Assembly: GCF_003254645.1 (NCBI RefSeq)
Contig: NZ_PNFD01000001.1
Location: 248,001-312,000 of the forward strand
Reading direction: 5' to 3'
From: Microbacterium suaedae
Lineage (GTDB): Bacteria > Actinomycetota > Actinomycetes > Actinomycetales > Microbacteriaceae
DNA length: 64,000 nt
The notes beneath the pieces were generated by a model. That model saw nothing but the letters and a program-made list of their open reading frames with translations, had not been told where the DNA came from and made no database searches. Shown in pieces: positions 57,568-64,000 of this stretch. How positions within the stretch are numbered: position 1 is the first letter of the stretch; every line of letters starts with the position of its first letter. The position numbers and the translations under genes are program-made.

Positions 57568-58506
57568 ATGGCGAAGGTTGTGCAGTTCCAGCAGGTCGGC
57601 GGGCCCGAAGTTCTCGAGGTCGTCGAGGTCGACGCTCCCACTCCCGGTCCCGGACAGCTCGCGGTTTCCGTCGAGGCCGCGGGTGTGAACCCCGTCGACC
57701 GCAAGCTGCGATCGGGCATCCGTCCGCTCCCCGGCGACGGACCGTGGCGCACAGGATCCGATGGAGCGGGCATCGTCTTGGCCGTCGGCGAGGGCGTCGA
57801 CGGATTCCGCGAGGGCGACCCCGTCGCATTCTTCGGCGCGGTCGGCGCTTACGCGACCGATGTCGTCCTCGACGCCGACCGCGTCTTCCTGCGTCCCGCC
57901 GGCGTTTCGGCCGCTCAGGGCGCTGCCCTCGGCATCCCCGCCGGAACGGCCTATCAGGCGCTCCGCTCGCTCGGGATCCGCGAGGACGACACGCTCCTCA
58001 TTCATGGCGGCTCCGGCGCCGTCGGCCAGGCGGCCATCCAGTTCGCCGTGCTGTTCGGCGCGCACGTCATCGCGACGACGAGCGATGCGCGTGCGGATCG
58101 CGTGCGCGATCTGGGCGCCGAGCCCGTCCGCTACGGAGATGGCCTGACCGGGCGCGTCCTCGACGCCGCACCGGACGGCGTCTCGGCGATCCTCGACTGC
58201 GCCGGCGCCGACGGCGTTCTCGAGACATCGATCGAGCTCCTCGACGACAAGAGCCGGATCGCGACGATCGTCATCGGCGCGAAGGCCGACGAGCTCGGCC
58301 TGCGTGCCTTCGCGGGCGGATCCGCGAAGCCCCTCACTCCGCAGCAGCTCGCGTGGCGCGCCGAAGCGATGCCCGTCGCACTCGCGCTCATGGCGGCGGG
58401 CTACTTCGACGTCGAGCTCGGCGCACAGTTCTCGCTCGACGAGGCCGGCGCCGCGCAGACCGCGAACGATTCCGGCGCCCCGGGGAAGCTGCTCATCGCC
58501 CCCTGA
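57568..58506 (+). CDS. Quinone oxidoreductase-like zinc-independent MDR protein
   Basis: A 312-residue medium-chain dehydrogenase/reductase. The GroES-like N-domain (AAGVNPVDRKLRSG near residue 35, GSDGAGIVLAVGEGVDGF near 58) lacks the Cys/His zinc ligands of alcohol dehydrogenases. The Rossmann domain shows LLIHGGSGAVGQAAIQFA near 145. It likely reduces quinones or enones using NADPH. The start at 57568 is set by the TAGCCT box. The frame is open further upstream, through the palindrome, but without homology. Confidence 0.85.
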   Translation: MAKVVQFQQVGGPEVLEVVEVDAPTPGPGQLAVSVEAAGVNPVDRKLRSGIRPLPGDGPWRTGSDGAGIVLAVGEGVDGFREGDPVAFFGAVGAYATDVVLDADRVFLRPAGVSAAQGAALGIPAGTAYQALRSLGIREDDTLLIHGGSGAVGQAAIQFAVLFGAHVIATTSDARADRVRDLGAEPVRYGDGLTGRVLDAAPDGVSAILDCAGADGVLETSIELLDDKSRIATIVIGAKADELGLRAFAGGSAKPLTPQQLAWRAEAMPVALALMAAGYFDVELGAQFSLDEAGAAQTANDSGAPGKLLIAP

Positions 58507-58561
58507 CACATTCCGTCACCGGCCTTGGCGGCACCCACCCTCGGGGGGCGAGAATGACGGC

Positions 58562-59884
58562 ATGACGATGCCCGACGCTCGCACGCTCTCGCCCGCCACG
58601 ACGCAGCTGCATGCGGGCTACGTCCCGGGCACGCCGCAGAACCCTGTCGCGACGCCGATCTACCAGTCGTCCGCGTACGAGTTCGCCTCGCTCTCCGACG
58701 CGCGCGAGCTGTTCGCGCTGCGCAAGTCCGGCAACATCTACAGCCGGAACGGCACGCCGACGCAGGCCGTGTTCGAGCAGCGCGTCGCCGCGCTCGAGGG
58801 CGGCGTCGCCGCGGCTGCCGTCGCCTCTGGGCAGGCGGCCACGACGATCGCAAGCCTCGCGCTCGCGGGGCGAGGCGGTCACATCGTCGCCTCGAGCTCG
58901 CTCTACGGCGGCACGATCGATCTGTTCGACGACACCTACCGTGACCTCGGCATCGAGGTCACCTTCGTCGATCAGGACGACCTCGACGCGTGGCGCGCGG
59001 CCGTGCGGCCGTCGACCCGGCTGCTCTTCGCCGAGTCGGTGGCGAATCCCGTCGCGCAGGTGCTCGACATCCGCGCCGTCGCCGACATCGCGCACGAGGC
59101 AGGCGTCCCCCTCGTCGTCGACAACACGGTCGGAACGCCCTCGCTCATCCGCGTGAAGGACCACGGTGCCGACATCGTCGTGCACTCGGCGACGAAGTTC
59201 ATCGGCGGGCACGGCACGTCGCTCGGCGGCGTCGTCGTCGATCTCGGCACGTTCGATTTCACCGCTGATCGCGAGAAGTGGCCGAGCCTGTTCACCCCGC
59301 ACTGGCGCTACGGGGACGTCGCCCTGTGGGACGCCTTCGGGCGCGAGGGCGCCTTCACGACCCTGCTCAAGAGCCGGTTCGTCGCTGACCTCGGCCCCGC
59401 GCTCAGCCCCTTCAACGCCTTCCAGCTCATCGAGGGGCTCGAGACGCTGGACCTGCGCATGGCGCGCCACGCAGCCTCGGGCCTTGAGGTCGCTCGCGCT
59501 CTCGACGCCCACCCTGCCGTGCGCGTCGTGCACCACCCCGGGCTCCCGGGCAATCGCTACCACGACGCGGCTCACGCTCTCTATCCGCAGGGAATTCCGT
59601 CGGTCTACGCGTTCGAGCTCGCCGGCGCCGACGACGAGGATGACGAAGCCGCTTTCGACCGAGCCGCACGATTCATCGAACGCCTCGAGGTCGTCAAGCT
59701 CGTCGCGAACATCGGCGACGCGCGCAGCCTCATCTGCCACCCGGCATCGATGACGCACAATCACATGACGCCCGCGCAGCTCGAGGCCGCCGGAATCTCC
59801 TGGGCGACGCTGCGCCTGTCGGTCGGACTCGAGGATCCCCGCGACCTCATCGACGACCTGCGCCACGCGCTCGACACGCTGTGA
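58562..59884 (+). CDS. O-acetylhomoserine sulfhydrylase/cystathionine gamma-synthase-type PLP enzyme (MetY-like)
   Basis: A 440-residue Cys/Met-metabolism PLP enzyme. TTQLHAGYVPGTPQNPVATP at the start and SGNIYSRNGTPTQAVFEQR near residue 57 are typical of MetY. The PLP-binding Lys is in HSATKFIGGHG near 205, and the long loop before it fits the O-acetylhomoserine branch. The probable reaction is O-acetylhomoserine plus sulfide giving homocysteine. The TauE/SafE permease next door would fit sulfur traffic. Two ATGs six bases apart (58562, 58568) are possible starts. Confidence 0.88.
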   Translation: MTMPDARTLSPATTQLHAGYVPGTPQNPVATPIYQSSAYEFASLSDARELFALRKSGNIYSRNGTPTQAVFEQRVAALEGGVAAAAVASGQAATTIASLALAGRGGHIVASSSLYGGTIDLFDDTYRDLGIEVTFVDQDDLDAWRAAVRPSTRLLFAESVANPVAQVLDIRAVADIAHEAGVPLVVDNTVGTPSLIRVKDHGADIVVHSATKFIGGHGTSLGGVVVDLGTFDFTADREKWPSLFTPHWRYGDVALWDAFGREGAFTTLLKSRFVADLGPALSPFNAFQLIEGLETLDLRMARHAASGLEVARALDAHPAVRVVHHPGLPGNRYHDAAHALYPQGIPSVYAFELAGADDEDDEAAFDRAARFIERLEVVKLVANIGDARSLICHPASMTHNHMTPAQLEAAGISWATLRLSVGLEDPRDLIDDLRHALDTL

Positions 59885-59904
59885 TCTTCAGGGCCGCGAG
59901 CGCG

Positions 59905-59910
59905 TAGCGT
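59905..59910 (+). promoter_or_regulatory. -10 box of the TauE/SafE gene
   Basis: TAGCGT ends 8 nt before the GTG at 59919. Confidence 0.4.
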
Positions 59911-59918
59911 TGTCCCTC

Positions 59919-60665
59919 GTGGCCGTTCCCGAACTCGCTCCCCTCGCATGGATCGCGCTCGTCATCGGCGCGATGACGATCGGGGTCTCGAAGACGGGAC
60001 TGCCCGGGGCAAACACCCTCGGCATCGCCCTGTTCGCCGCCGTACTCCCGGCTCGCGAATCGACGGGGGCGATGCTGCTCCTGCTCATGGTGGGCGACGT
60101 GCTCGCTCTCCTCCTGTACCGGCGGCACGCGGATCTTCGCGCGCTGGTGCGCCTCATCCCCTCAGTGCTCGTCGGGCTCGCTGTGGGCGTCGTGTTCCTC
60201 GCCCTCGTGGGCGACGAATGGGTGAAGCGATCGATCGCGATCGTCCTGCTCGCCCTCATCGCCCTCACGCTCTGGCGCCGGCGCCGGCCCGCCGCGGAGG
60301 TCGCCGAGCAGGCGGGCCGTGGCACGGCCTTCGCCTACGGATCCCTCGGCGGCTTCACGACGATGGTCGCCAATGCCGGCGGACCCGTCATGTCGATGTA
60401 CTTCCTCGCCTCGCGCTTCGAGATGAAGGCGTTCCTCGGGACCGCGGCGTGGTTCTTCGCGGTCGTCAATCTCACGAAGCTGCCGTTCTCGATCGGCCTC
60501 GGCCTGATCACGCTCGAAACGGTCTGGATGGACCTGATCCTCGTCGTCCCCGTGCTGATCGGCGCCGTGATCGGCCGCGTCGTCCTCGCGCATCTCTCGC
60601 AGCGGGTGTTCGACGCGATCGTCATCGTGCTCACGGTCGTCGGATCCGTGTACCTGCTGTTCTGA
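59919..60665 (+). CDS. TauE/SafE family (sulfite exporter type) membrane permease
   Basis: A 248-residue membrane protein with seven to eight hydrophobic segments and the duplicated TauE motif: MTIGVSKTGLPGANTLG near residue 18 and GGFTTMVANAGGPVMSMYF near 143. The family exports sulfite or sulfoacetate, or moves other sulfur-containing anions. It lies 34 nt after the metY-like gene. The start is the GTG at 59919, with a TAGCGT box upstream. A TTG at 59910 would fall inside that box. Confidence 0.82.
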   Translation: MAVPELAPLAWIALVIGAMTIGVSKTGLPGANTLGIALFAAVLPARESTGAMLLLLMVGDVLALLLYRRHADLRALVRLIPSVLVGLAVGVVFLALVGDEWVKRSIAIVLLALIALTLWRRRRPAAEVAEQAGRGTAFAYGSLGGFTTMVANAGGPVMSMYFLASRFEMKAFLGTAAWFFAVVNLTKLPFSIGLGLITLETVWMDLILVVPVLIGAVIGRVVLAHLSQRVFDAIVIVLTVVGSVYLLF

Positions 60666-60669
60666 GGTA

Positions 60670-60695
60670 AGGGGCGGGCGGCGCGACCCGCCCCT
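60670..60695 (+). terminator. Terminator after the TauE/SafE gene
   Basis: A 9-bp GC-rich stem (60670-60678 with 60687-60695) around an 8-nt loop starts 4 nt after the stop. Confidence 0.65.
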
Positions 60696-60717
60696 CGCCC
60701 TCTGACGAAGCATCATG

Positions 60718-60769
60718 CTGGTCACGACACGCCTGACCGCGCGCGCAGCGCAGGGCGTGTCGTGACCAG
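60718..60769. terminator. Long inverted repeat between TauE/SafE and Clp genes
   Basis: Perfect 16-nt arms at 60718-60733 and 60754-60769 enclose a 20-nt loop, ending 3 nt from the Clp ATPase stop. It lies between convergent genes like palindrome copies 1 and 2, but its sequence is different. Confidence 0.65.
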
Positions 60770-60772
60770 TGA

Positions 60773-63283
60773 TCATGCAGCGAGCGGTGCCCGCTCCCTC
60801 GCCCGGACGACGAGGGCGCCGTCCGCGGCGTCGACGTGAACGGATCCGCCGTCCGCCAACTCGCCCGACACGAACAGTTCGGCGATGCGATCATCGATCT
60901 CACGCTGAATCACGCGGCGCAGGGGACGCGCCCCGTACTCGGGCTGGTACCCGGCGTCAGCGAGCCAGGCGAATGCCGCGTCCGTGACCTCGAGATCGAC
61001 CCCTCGGGCGTCGAGCCGCTTGCGCGTCGCGCCGAGCACGAGGTCGACGATCTCGCGCAGCTGCTCGCGCTCGAGCTTGCGGAACAGCACGATCTCATCG
61101 ATGCGGTTGAGGAACTCCGGGCGCATCTGCTCGCGCAGACGCCCCATGACGCGGTCATGCAGATCCTTCTCATCGAAGTCGCGTCCGGTGGCCGAGAACC
61201 CGATCGCCCCTGCCCGGGAGGCAAGGAACTCGCTGCCGAGGTTCGACGTCATGATGATCACCGTGTGACGGAAATCGACCGTGCGCCCCTGCCCGTCGGT
61301 CAGGCGACCGTCGTCAAGCACCTGCAGCAGCAGGTTGAACACGTCGGGGTGCGCCTTCTCGATCTCGTCGAAGAGCACGACCGAGTAGGGGTTGCGGCGC
61401 ACGCGTTCGGTGAGCTGCCCGGCCTCGTCGTAACCGACGTATCCGGGAGGCGCACCGACGAGCCGGCTGACGGTGTGGCGCTCGCCGTACTCACTCATGT
61501 CGAAGCGCACGACGCGCTCCTCGTCGTCGAACAGGCTCTCGGCGAGTGCCTTCGCGAGCTCGGTCTTGCCGACTCCTGTCGGCCCGAGGAAGAGGAACGA
61601 GCCGACGGGCCGGTGGGCGTCGCCCATACCGGTGCGACTGCGGCGCACCGCCTTCGCCACGGCAGTCACGGCGTCGTCCTGGCCGACGACCCTCGCGTGG
61701 AGCTCCTGCTCGAGGCGGCCGAGGCGCGCGCGCTCGCCCTCCGTGAGACGGCTCGCAGGGATCCCCGTGGCGCGGCTCACGACGGCGGCGATCTGCTCCT
61801 CGTCGACGACGGCATCGCGGGCGGGATTCGCCACCACCTGATCGAGGCGCTCGTTCACGCGCGCGATCTCATCACGGATCCGCGAAGCCTCCTCATAGCG
61901 CTCGGCCGAGACAGCCTGGTTCTTGTCGGCCTCCAGCTCGGCGAGCCGCGCGCGCAGGTCGTCGGTGGAGGTGCCCTCCCCGAGCCGCAGGCGCAAACGG
62001 GCACCGGCCTGGTCGATGAGGTCGATCGCCTTGTCGGGCAGCACGCGATCGGCGATGTAGCGATCGCTGAGCTCGACGGCCGCACGAAGCGCGTCTTCTG
62101 TATACGTCACCTCGTGGTGCGCCTCGTACGCCTCGCGCAATCCGTGCAGGATGAGAACGGCATCCTCGACGCTCGGCTCGCCCACGCGCACGGGCTGGAA
62201 CCGCCGCGCGAGCGCGCCGTCCTTCTCGATCCGTCGGAACTCGTCGAGGGTCGTGGCGCCGACCAGGTGCAGCTCACCACGCGCAAGGCGCGGCTTGAGG
62301 ATGTTCCCCGCGTCCATTGCACCGCCGTCGCCGCCTCCGGCGCCGACGATCGTGTGCAGCTCGTCGACGAAGAGGATGATCTCCCCCTCCTGCGCCGCGA
62401 CCTCCTCCAGCGTCTTCGTCAGCCGCTCCTCGAAGTCGCCGCGGTAGCGCGCCCCCGACAGCATCCCCGCCATATCGACGCTCACGACGCGCTTGCCGGA
62501 CAGCTGCTGAGGCACCTCATCGGCGACGATCGCGCGGGCGAGCCCCTCGGCGATCGCCGTCTTGCCGACACCGGCCTCGCCGACGAGAACAGGGTTGTTC
62601 TTCGTGCGGCGCGAGAGGATCTCGATCGTCTGCTCGATCTCGTCCTCGCGCCCGATGACAGGGTCGATCCGCCCTTCGCGAGCACGGGCCGTGAGATCGA
62701 CGCCGTAGGTGTCGAGCATCGACTCCTGCGACGTCTGCTGCTCCCCCGCTCCCTGCGGGACGGCCTGCTCGCGAGCACCGTGCAGAAGCGCGTCGGGCGT
62801 GACGCCCTGCGCAGCGAGGATCCGACCCGCCGGCGTGTCCTGCGACAGCACGAGCGCGAAGAAGAGGTGCTCGGGGTCGACGTAGGTCGATCCCGAAGAG
62901 CGCGCAATCTGGACGGCGTGATAGAGGGCCCGCTGGGCCGAGGCCGTCATCTGCGCGGCATCGGCACCGGTGGGGGCCGTCGCCTGCGGCAATGAGGATT
63001 CAGCCGCCGACGCGAGCGCATCGGCATCGACGCCGATCGCCGAAAGCGCGGGAGCGACCGTCTCGTCGCCGGGGAGCACCCGGAGCAGGTGCAGCGCGTC
63101 GAGCTCGGCCTGTCCGCGCTCGAGCGCGTAGGCGCCCGCCTTCTGGATGACTTCGTGCGTGCGAGCGCTGAGTAGGCGCCGAATGTCGATCGATCGCGCC
63201 TCACGCGCCCGCTGCCCCTGCAGATACCGCGCCAGGAACTCGTCGAACGACCCCGCGCCGACGGGAAACTCCGTGTCGGGCAT
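60773..63283 (-). CDS. HSP100 Clp ATPase, ClpC type, under HspR-type control
   Basis: An 836-residue AAA+ unfoldase with two nucleotide-binding domains: [13 protein letters not shown] and ILFVDELHT in the first, [14 protein letters not shown] and [12 protein letters not shown] in the second. The linker is short and holds a UVR-like stretch ([20 protein letters not shown]) in place of the long ClpB coiled coil. An AIGFSATG loop before [10 protein letters not shown] matches the ClpP-docking IGF loop. These point to a ClpC-like proteolytic partner. The start at 63283 has GAGGAGGAGGG upstream. Two HAIR-type operators precede it, so it belongs to the HspR heat-shock regulon. Confidence 0.88.
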   Translation of the reverse strand: MPDTEFPVGAGSFDEFLARYLQGQRAREARSIDIRRLLSARTHEVIQKAGAYALERGQAELDALHLLRVLPGDETVAPALSAIGVDADALASAAESSLPQATAPTGADAAQMTASAQRALYHAVQIARSSGSTYVDPEHLFFALVLSQDTPAGRILAAQGVTPDALLHGAREQAVPQGAGEQQTSQESMLDTYGVDLTARAREGRIDPVIGREDEIEQTIEILSRRTKNNPVLVGEAGVGKTAIAEGLARAIVADEVPQQLSGKRVVSVDMAGMLSGARYRGDFEERLTKTLEEVAAQEGEIILFVDELHTIVGAGGGDGGAMDAGNILKPRLARGELHLVGATTLDEFRRIEKDGALARRFQPVRVGEPSVEDAVLILHGLREAYEAHHEVTYTEDALRAAVELSDRYIADRVLPDKAIDLIDQAGARLRLRLGEGTSTDDLRARLAELEADKNQAVSAERYEEASRIRDEIARVNERLDQVVANPARDAVVDEEQIAAVVSRATGIPASRLTEGERARLGRLEQELHARVVGQDDAVTAVAKAVRRSRTGMGDAHRPVGSFLFLGPTGVGKTELAKALAESLFDDEERVVRFDMSEYGERHTVSRLVGAPPGYVGYDEAGQLTERVRRNPYSVVLFDEIEKAHPDVFNLLLQVLDDGRLTDGQGRTVDFRHTVIIMTSNLGSEFLASRAGAIGFSATGRDFDEKDLHDRVMGRLREQMRPEFLNRIDEIVLFRKLEREQLREIVDLVLGATRKRLDARGVDLEVTDAAFAWLADAGYQPEYGARPLRRVIQREIDDRIAELFVSGELADGGSVHVDAADGALVVRARERAPLAA

Positions 63284-63302
63284 GACCCTCCTCCTCATAG
63301 AA

Positions 63303-63323
63303 CTTGACCTGATGCGACTCAAG
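63303..63323. promoter_or_regulatory. HAIR operator 1 (HspR site) before the Clp gene
   Basis: CTTGACC-N7-ACTCAAG matches the HspR-associated inverted repeat CTTGAGT-N7-ACTCAAG with two changes in the left arm. It lies between the likely promoter and the start. Confidence 0.75.
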
Positions 63324-63331
63324 TTTCATGA

Positions 63332-63352
63332 CTTGAGTCCATCCTTGTCAAG
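63332..63352. promoter_or_regulatory. HAIR operator 2 (HspR site) before the Clp gene
   Basis: CTTGAGT-N7-TGTCAAG matches the HAIR consensus with two changes in the right arm, 29 bp from the first site. The minus-strand TTGACA inside it is the probable -35 box, with ATGAAA 17 nt further as -10. Confidence 0.75.
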
Positions 63353-63405
63353 TTCAACGCCATGGCGGGACGTGTATTCCCTCCCGTTCGACGCCCGCGC
63401 GCACA

Positions 63406-63436
63406 AAGAAGCGCCCGGGTCTTCCGGGCGCTTCTT
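63406..63436 (-). terminator. Intrinsic terminator of the small membrane protein gene
   Basis: Perfect 13-bp arms (63406-63418 and 63424-63436) around a GTCTT loop. On the minus strand a short T-rich run follows. It lies 16 nt after that gene's stop. Confidence 0.8.
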
Positions 63437-63451
63437 CGTGCATCGCGGCGA

Positions 63452-63853
63452 TCAGTCGCGTGGAGACGGCGGGCGCGACTGTCGTGCCGCAAGGATCAGC
63501 GCGATGAAGGTGACGATCGCGGGCACGGCGAGTGCGGCAGCCACACCCCAGTGAGCCGCCCCGCCCTGCACAGATCCGACCGCGACGGCGAAGATGAGCA
63601 CCTGGGCGACGACGCCCCCGGACCTGCCCCACGAGCGCCCGGACCAGACGGCCACCGCAAACGCCGCGAGCGCGATCGTCGCCGCGAGGGACATCACGAC
63701 GAGCGCCACCGACGTCGCGACCGATGCGAGATCCCCCTGGATGAGCTCGACGAACTGTACGCCGGTGAGCAGGAGCAGCGCGATCGCTTCAAGCGCAAGC
63801 AGCACGGCAGCGGCTCTCGCAGCGGGTGCGCGGAAGGCGGCGGAAGGCGTCAT
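63452..63853 (-). CDS. Small four-helix membrane protein, function unknown
   Basis: A 133-residue protein with four hydrophobic segments, near residues 13-34, 45-68, 76-95 and 102-122, a short Arg/Ala N-terminus and a polar C-terminal tail. I do not recognise a family. The even spacing of helices and lack of charged loops resemble small integral membrane proteins common in actinobacteria. It has its own terminator. It is separate from the Clp gene, which has its own HspR-controlled promoter. Confidence 0.7.
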   Translation of the reverse strand: MTPSAAFRAPAARAAAVLLALEAIALLLLTGVQFVELIQGDLASVATSVALVVMSLAATIALAAFAVAVWSGRSWGRSGGVVAQVLIFAVAVGSVQGGAAHWGVAAALAVPAIVTFIALILAARQSRPPSPRD

Positions 63854-63884
63854 GGGGCCCTTCTCGATGATCCGTCCGACCGTC

Positions 63885-63910
63885 TCCGCCCGCCGGTATC
63901 GGCGGGCGGA
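63885..63910 (-). terminator. Hairpin upstream of the small membrane protein gene
   Basis: Perfect 11-bp arms (63885-63895, 63900-63910) with a GTAT loop. It probably ends a minus-strand gene that lies beyond the right edge. The remaining 90 bases to the window end show no gene. Confidence 0.5.
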
Positions 63911-64000
63911 TTCCTGGAGATTTCCAGAAACCCTTGATCGAGGGCATCACCTGTACGACAATTGTTAACGGTGTGTTTCCCACAGCGTGGTGGGGTGCGG

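Noticed and set aside
54618..57773. A 1051-codon minus-strand open frame across xylA and xylB
   Set aside because: It is opposite two clear genes, has no recognisable domain and crosses the promoter and palindrome regions.
60773..63283. Calling the Clp ATPase ClpB because of the HAIR sites
   Set aside because: The middle domain is too short for the ClpB coiled coil, and an IGF ClpP-docking loop is present, so ClpC type is preferred.
63950..63985. AT-rich ACAATTGT stretch near the right edge as a promoter or operator
   Set aside because: There is a short palindrome, but without the flanking gene in view its role cannot be supported.

Overview
The window is GC-rich, codon-dense actinobacterial DNA. 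A Microbacteriaceae-type soil or plant-associated bacterium, such as Microbacterium, fits best. The reasons are a GC-biased third codon position, many apparently leaderless genes with a TAnnnT -10 box 6-8 nt before the start codon, a divergent rsmI/pmt pair, monomeric isocitrate dehydrogenase, and CUT1 sugar transporters without their own ATPase. No tRNA, rRNA, CRISPR array, transposase or phage gene was seen.

Layout. 1-17.1 kb is mostly housekeeping: a truncated gluconate-type permease with a divergent GntR regulator, rsmI and pmt back to back, an aldo/keto reductase, a GT4 glycosyltransferase, a GH92 mannosidase, hrpA, icd, a Gfo/Idh/MocA oxidoreductase and a NYN/LOTUS RNase-like protein. 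17.2-38.4 kb is a pectin island. It holds an LplB/LplC-type ABC importer with a YesL-like protein, a GH28 polygalacturonase, a CE8-CE12 fusion esterase, a SASA esterase, a serine hydrolase, GH43, a LacI regulator, an M24-fold protein and a DUF6807 protein. It also holds an oxidative uronate route: SDR uronate dehydrogenase candidate, enolase-superfamily cycloisomerase/dehydratase, KdgD and 2,5-dioxovalerate dehydrogenase. Five GAAACCGGTTTC-like operators lie in its three control regions. 38.4-39.7 kb carries a ROK regulator. 39.7-46.6 kb carries a GH3 glycosidase, CUT1 importer and LacI system with the operator AACGTTATCGATAACGTT. 46.6-54.7 kb carries an importer, GH31 alpha-xylosidase, GH1 beta-glucosidase and LacI system with the operator TCGAAGCGCTTCGA. 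54.8-57.4 kb is xylA-xylB. 57.5-64 kb holds a quinone oxidoreductase-like protein, a MetY-type PLP enzyme, a TauE/SafE permease, a Clp ATPase of ClpC type under HAIR operators, and a small membrane protein.

How the genes fit together. The GH28, CE8-CE12, GH43, GH31, GH1 and GH3 proteins all lack signal peptides, while each binding protein has a lipobox. This argues for import of oligosaccharides and trimming inside the cell. Pectic oligomers would be de-esterified and cut to galacturonate, then oxidised to 2-oxoglutarate. Xyloglucan-type oligomers would be dismantled by the alpha-xylosidase and beta-glucosidases, with xylose passing to xylA/xylB.

Dispersed features include a 25-27-bp-stem palindrome present three times, with a compensatory base-pair change between two copies, and several intrinsic terminators. 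No gene-free stretch exceeds 300 bases.
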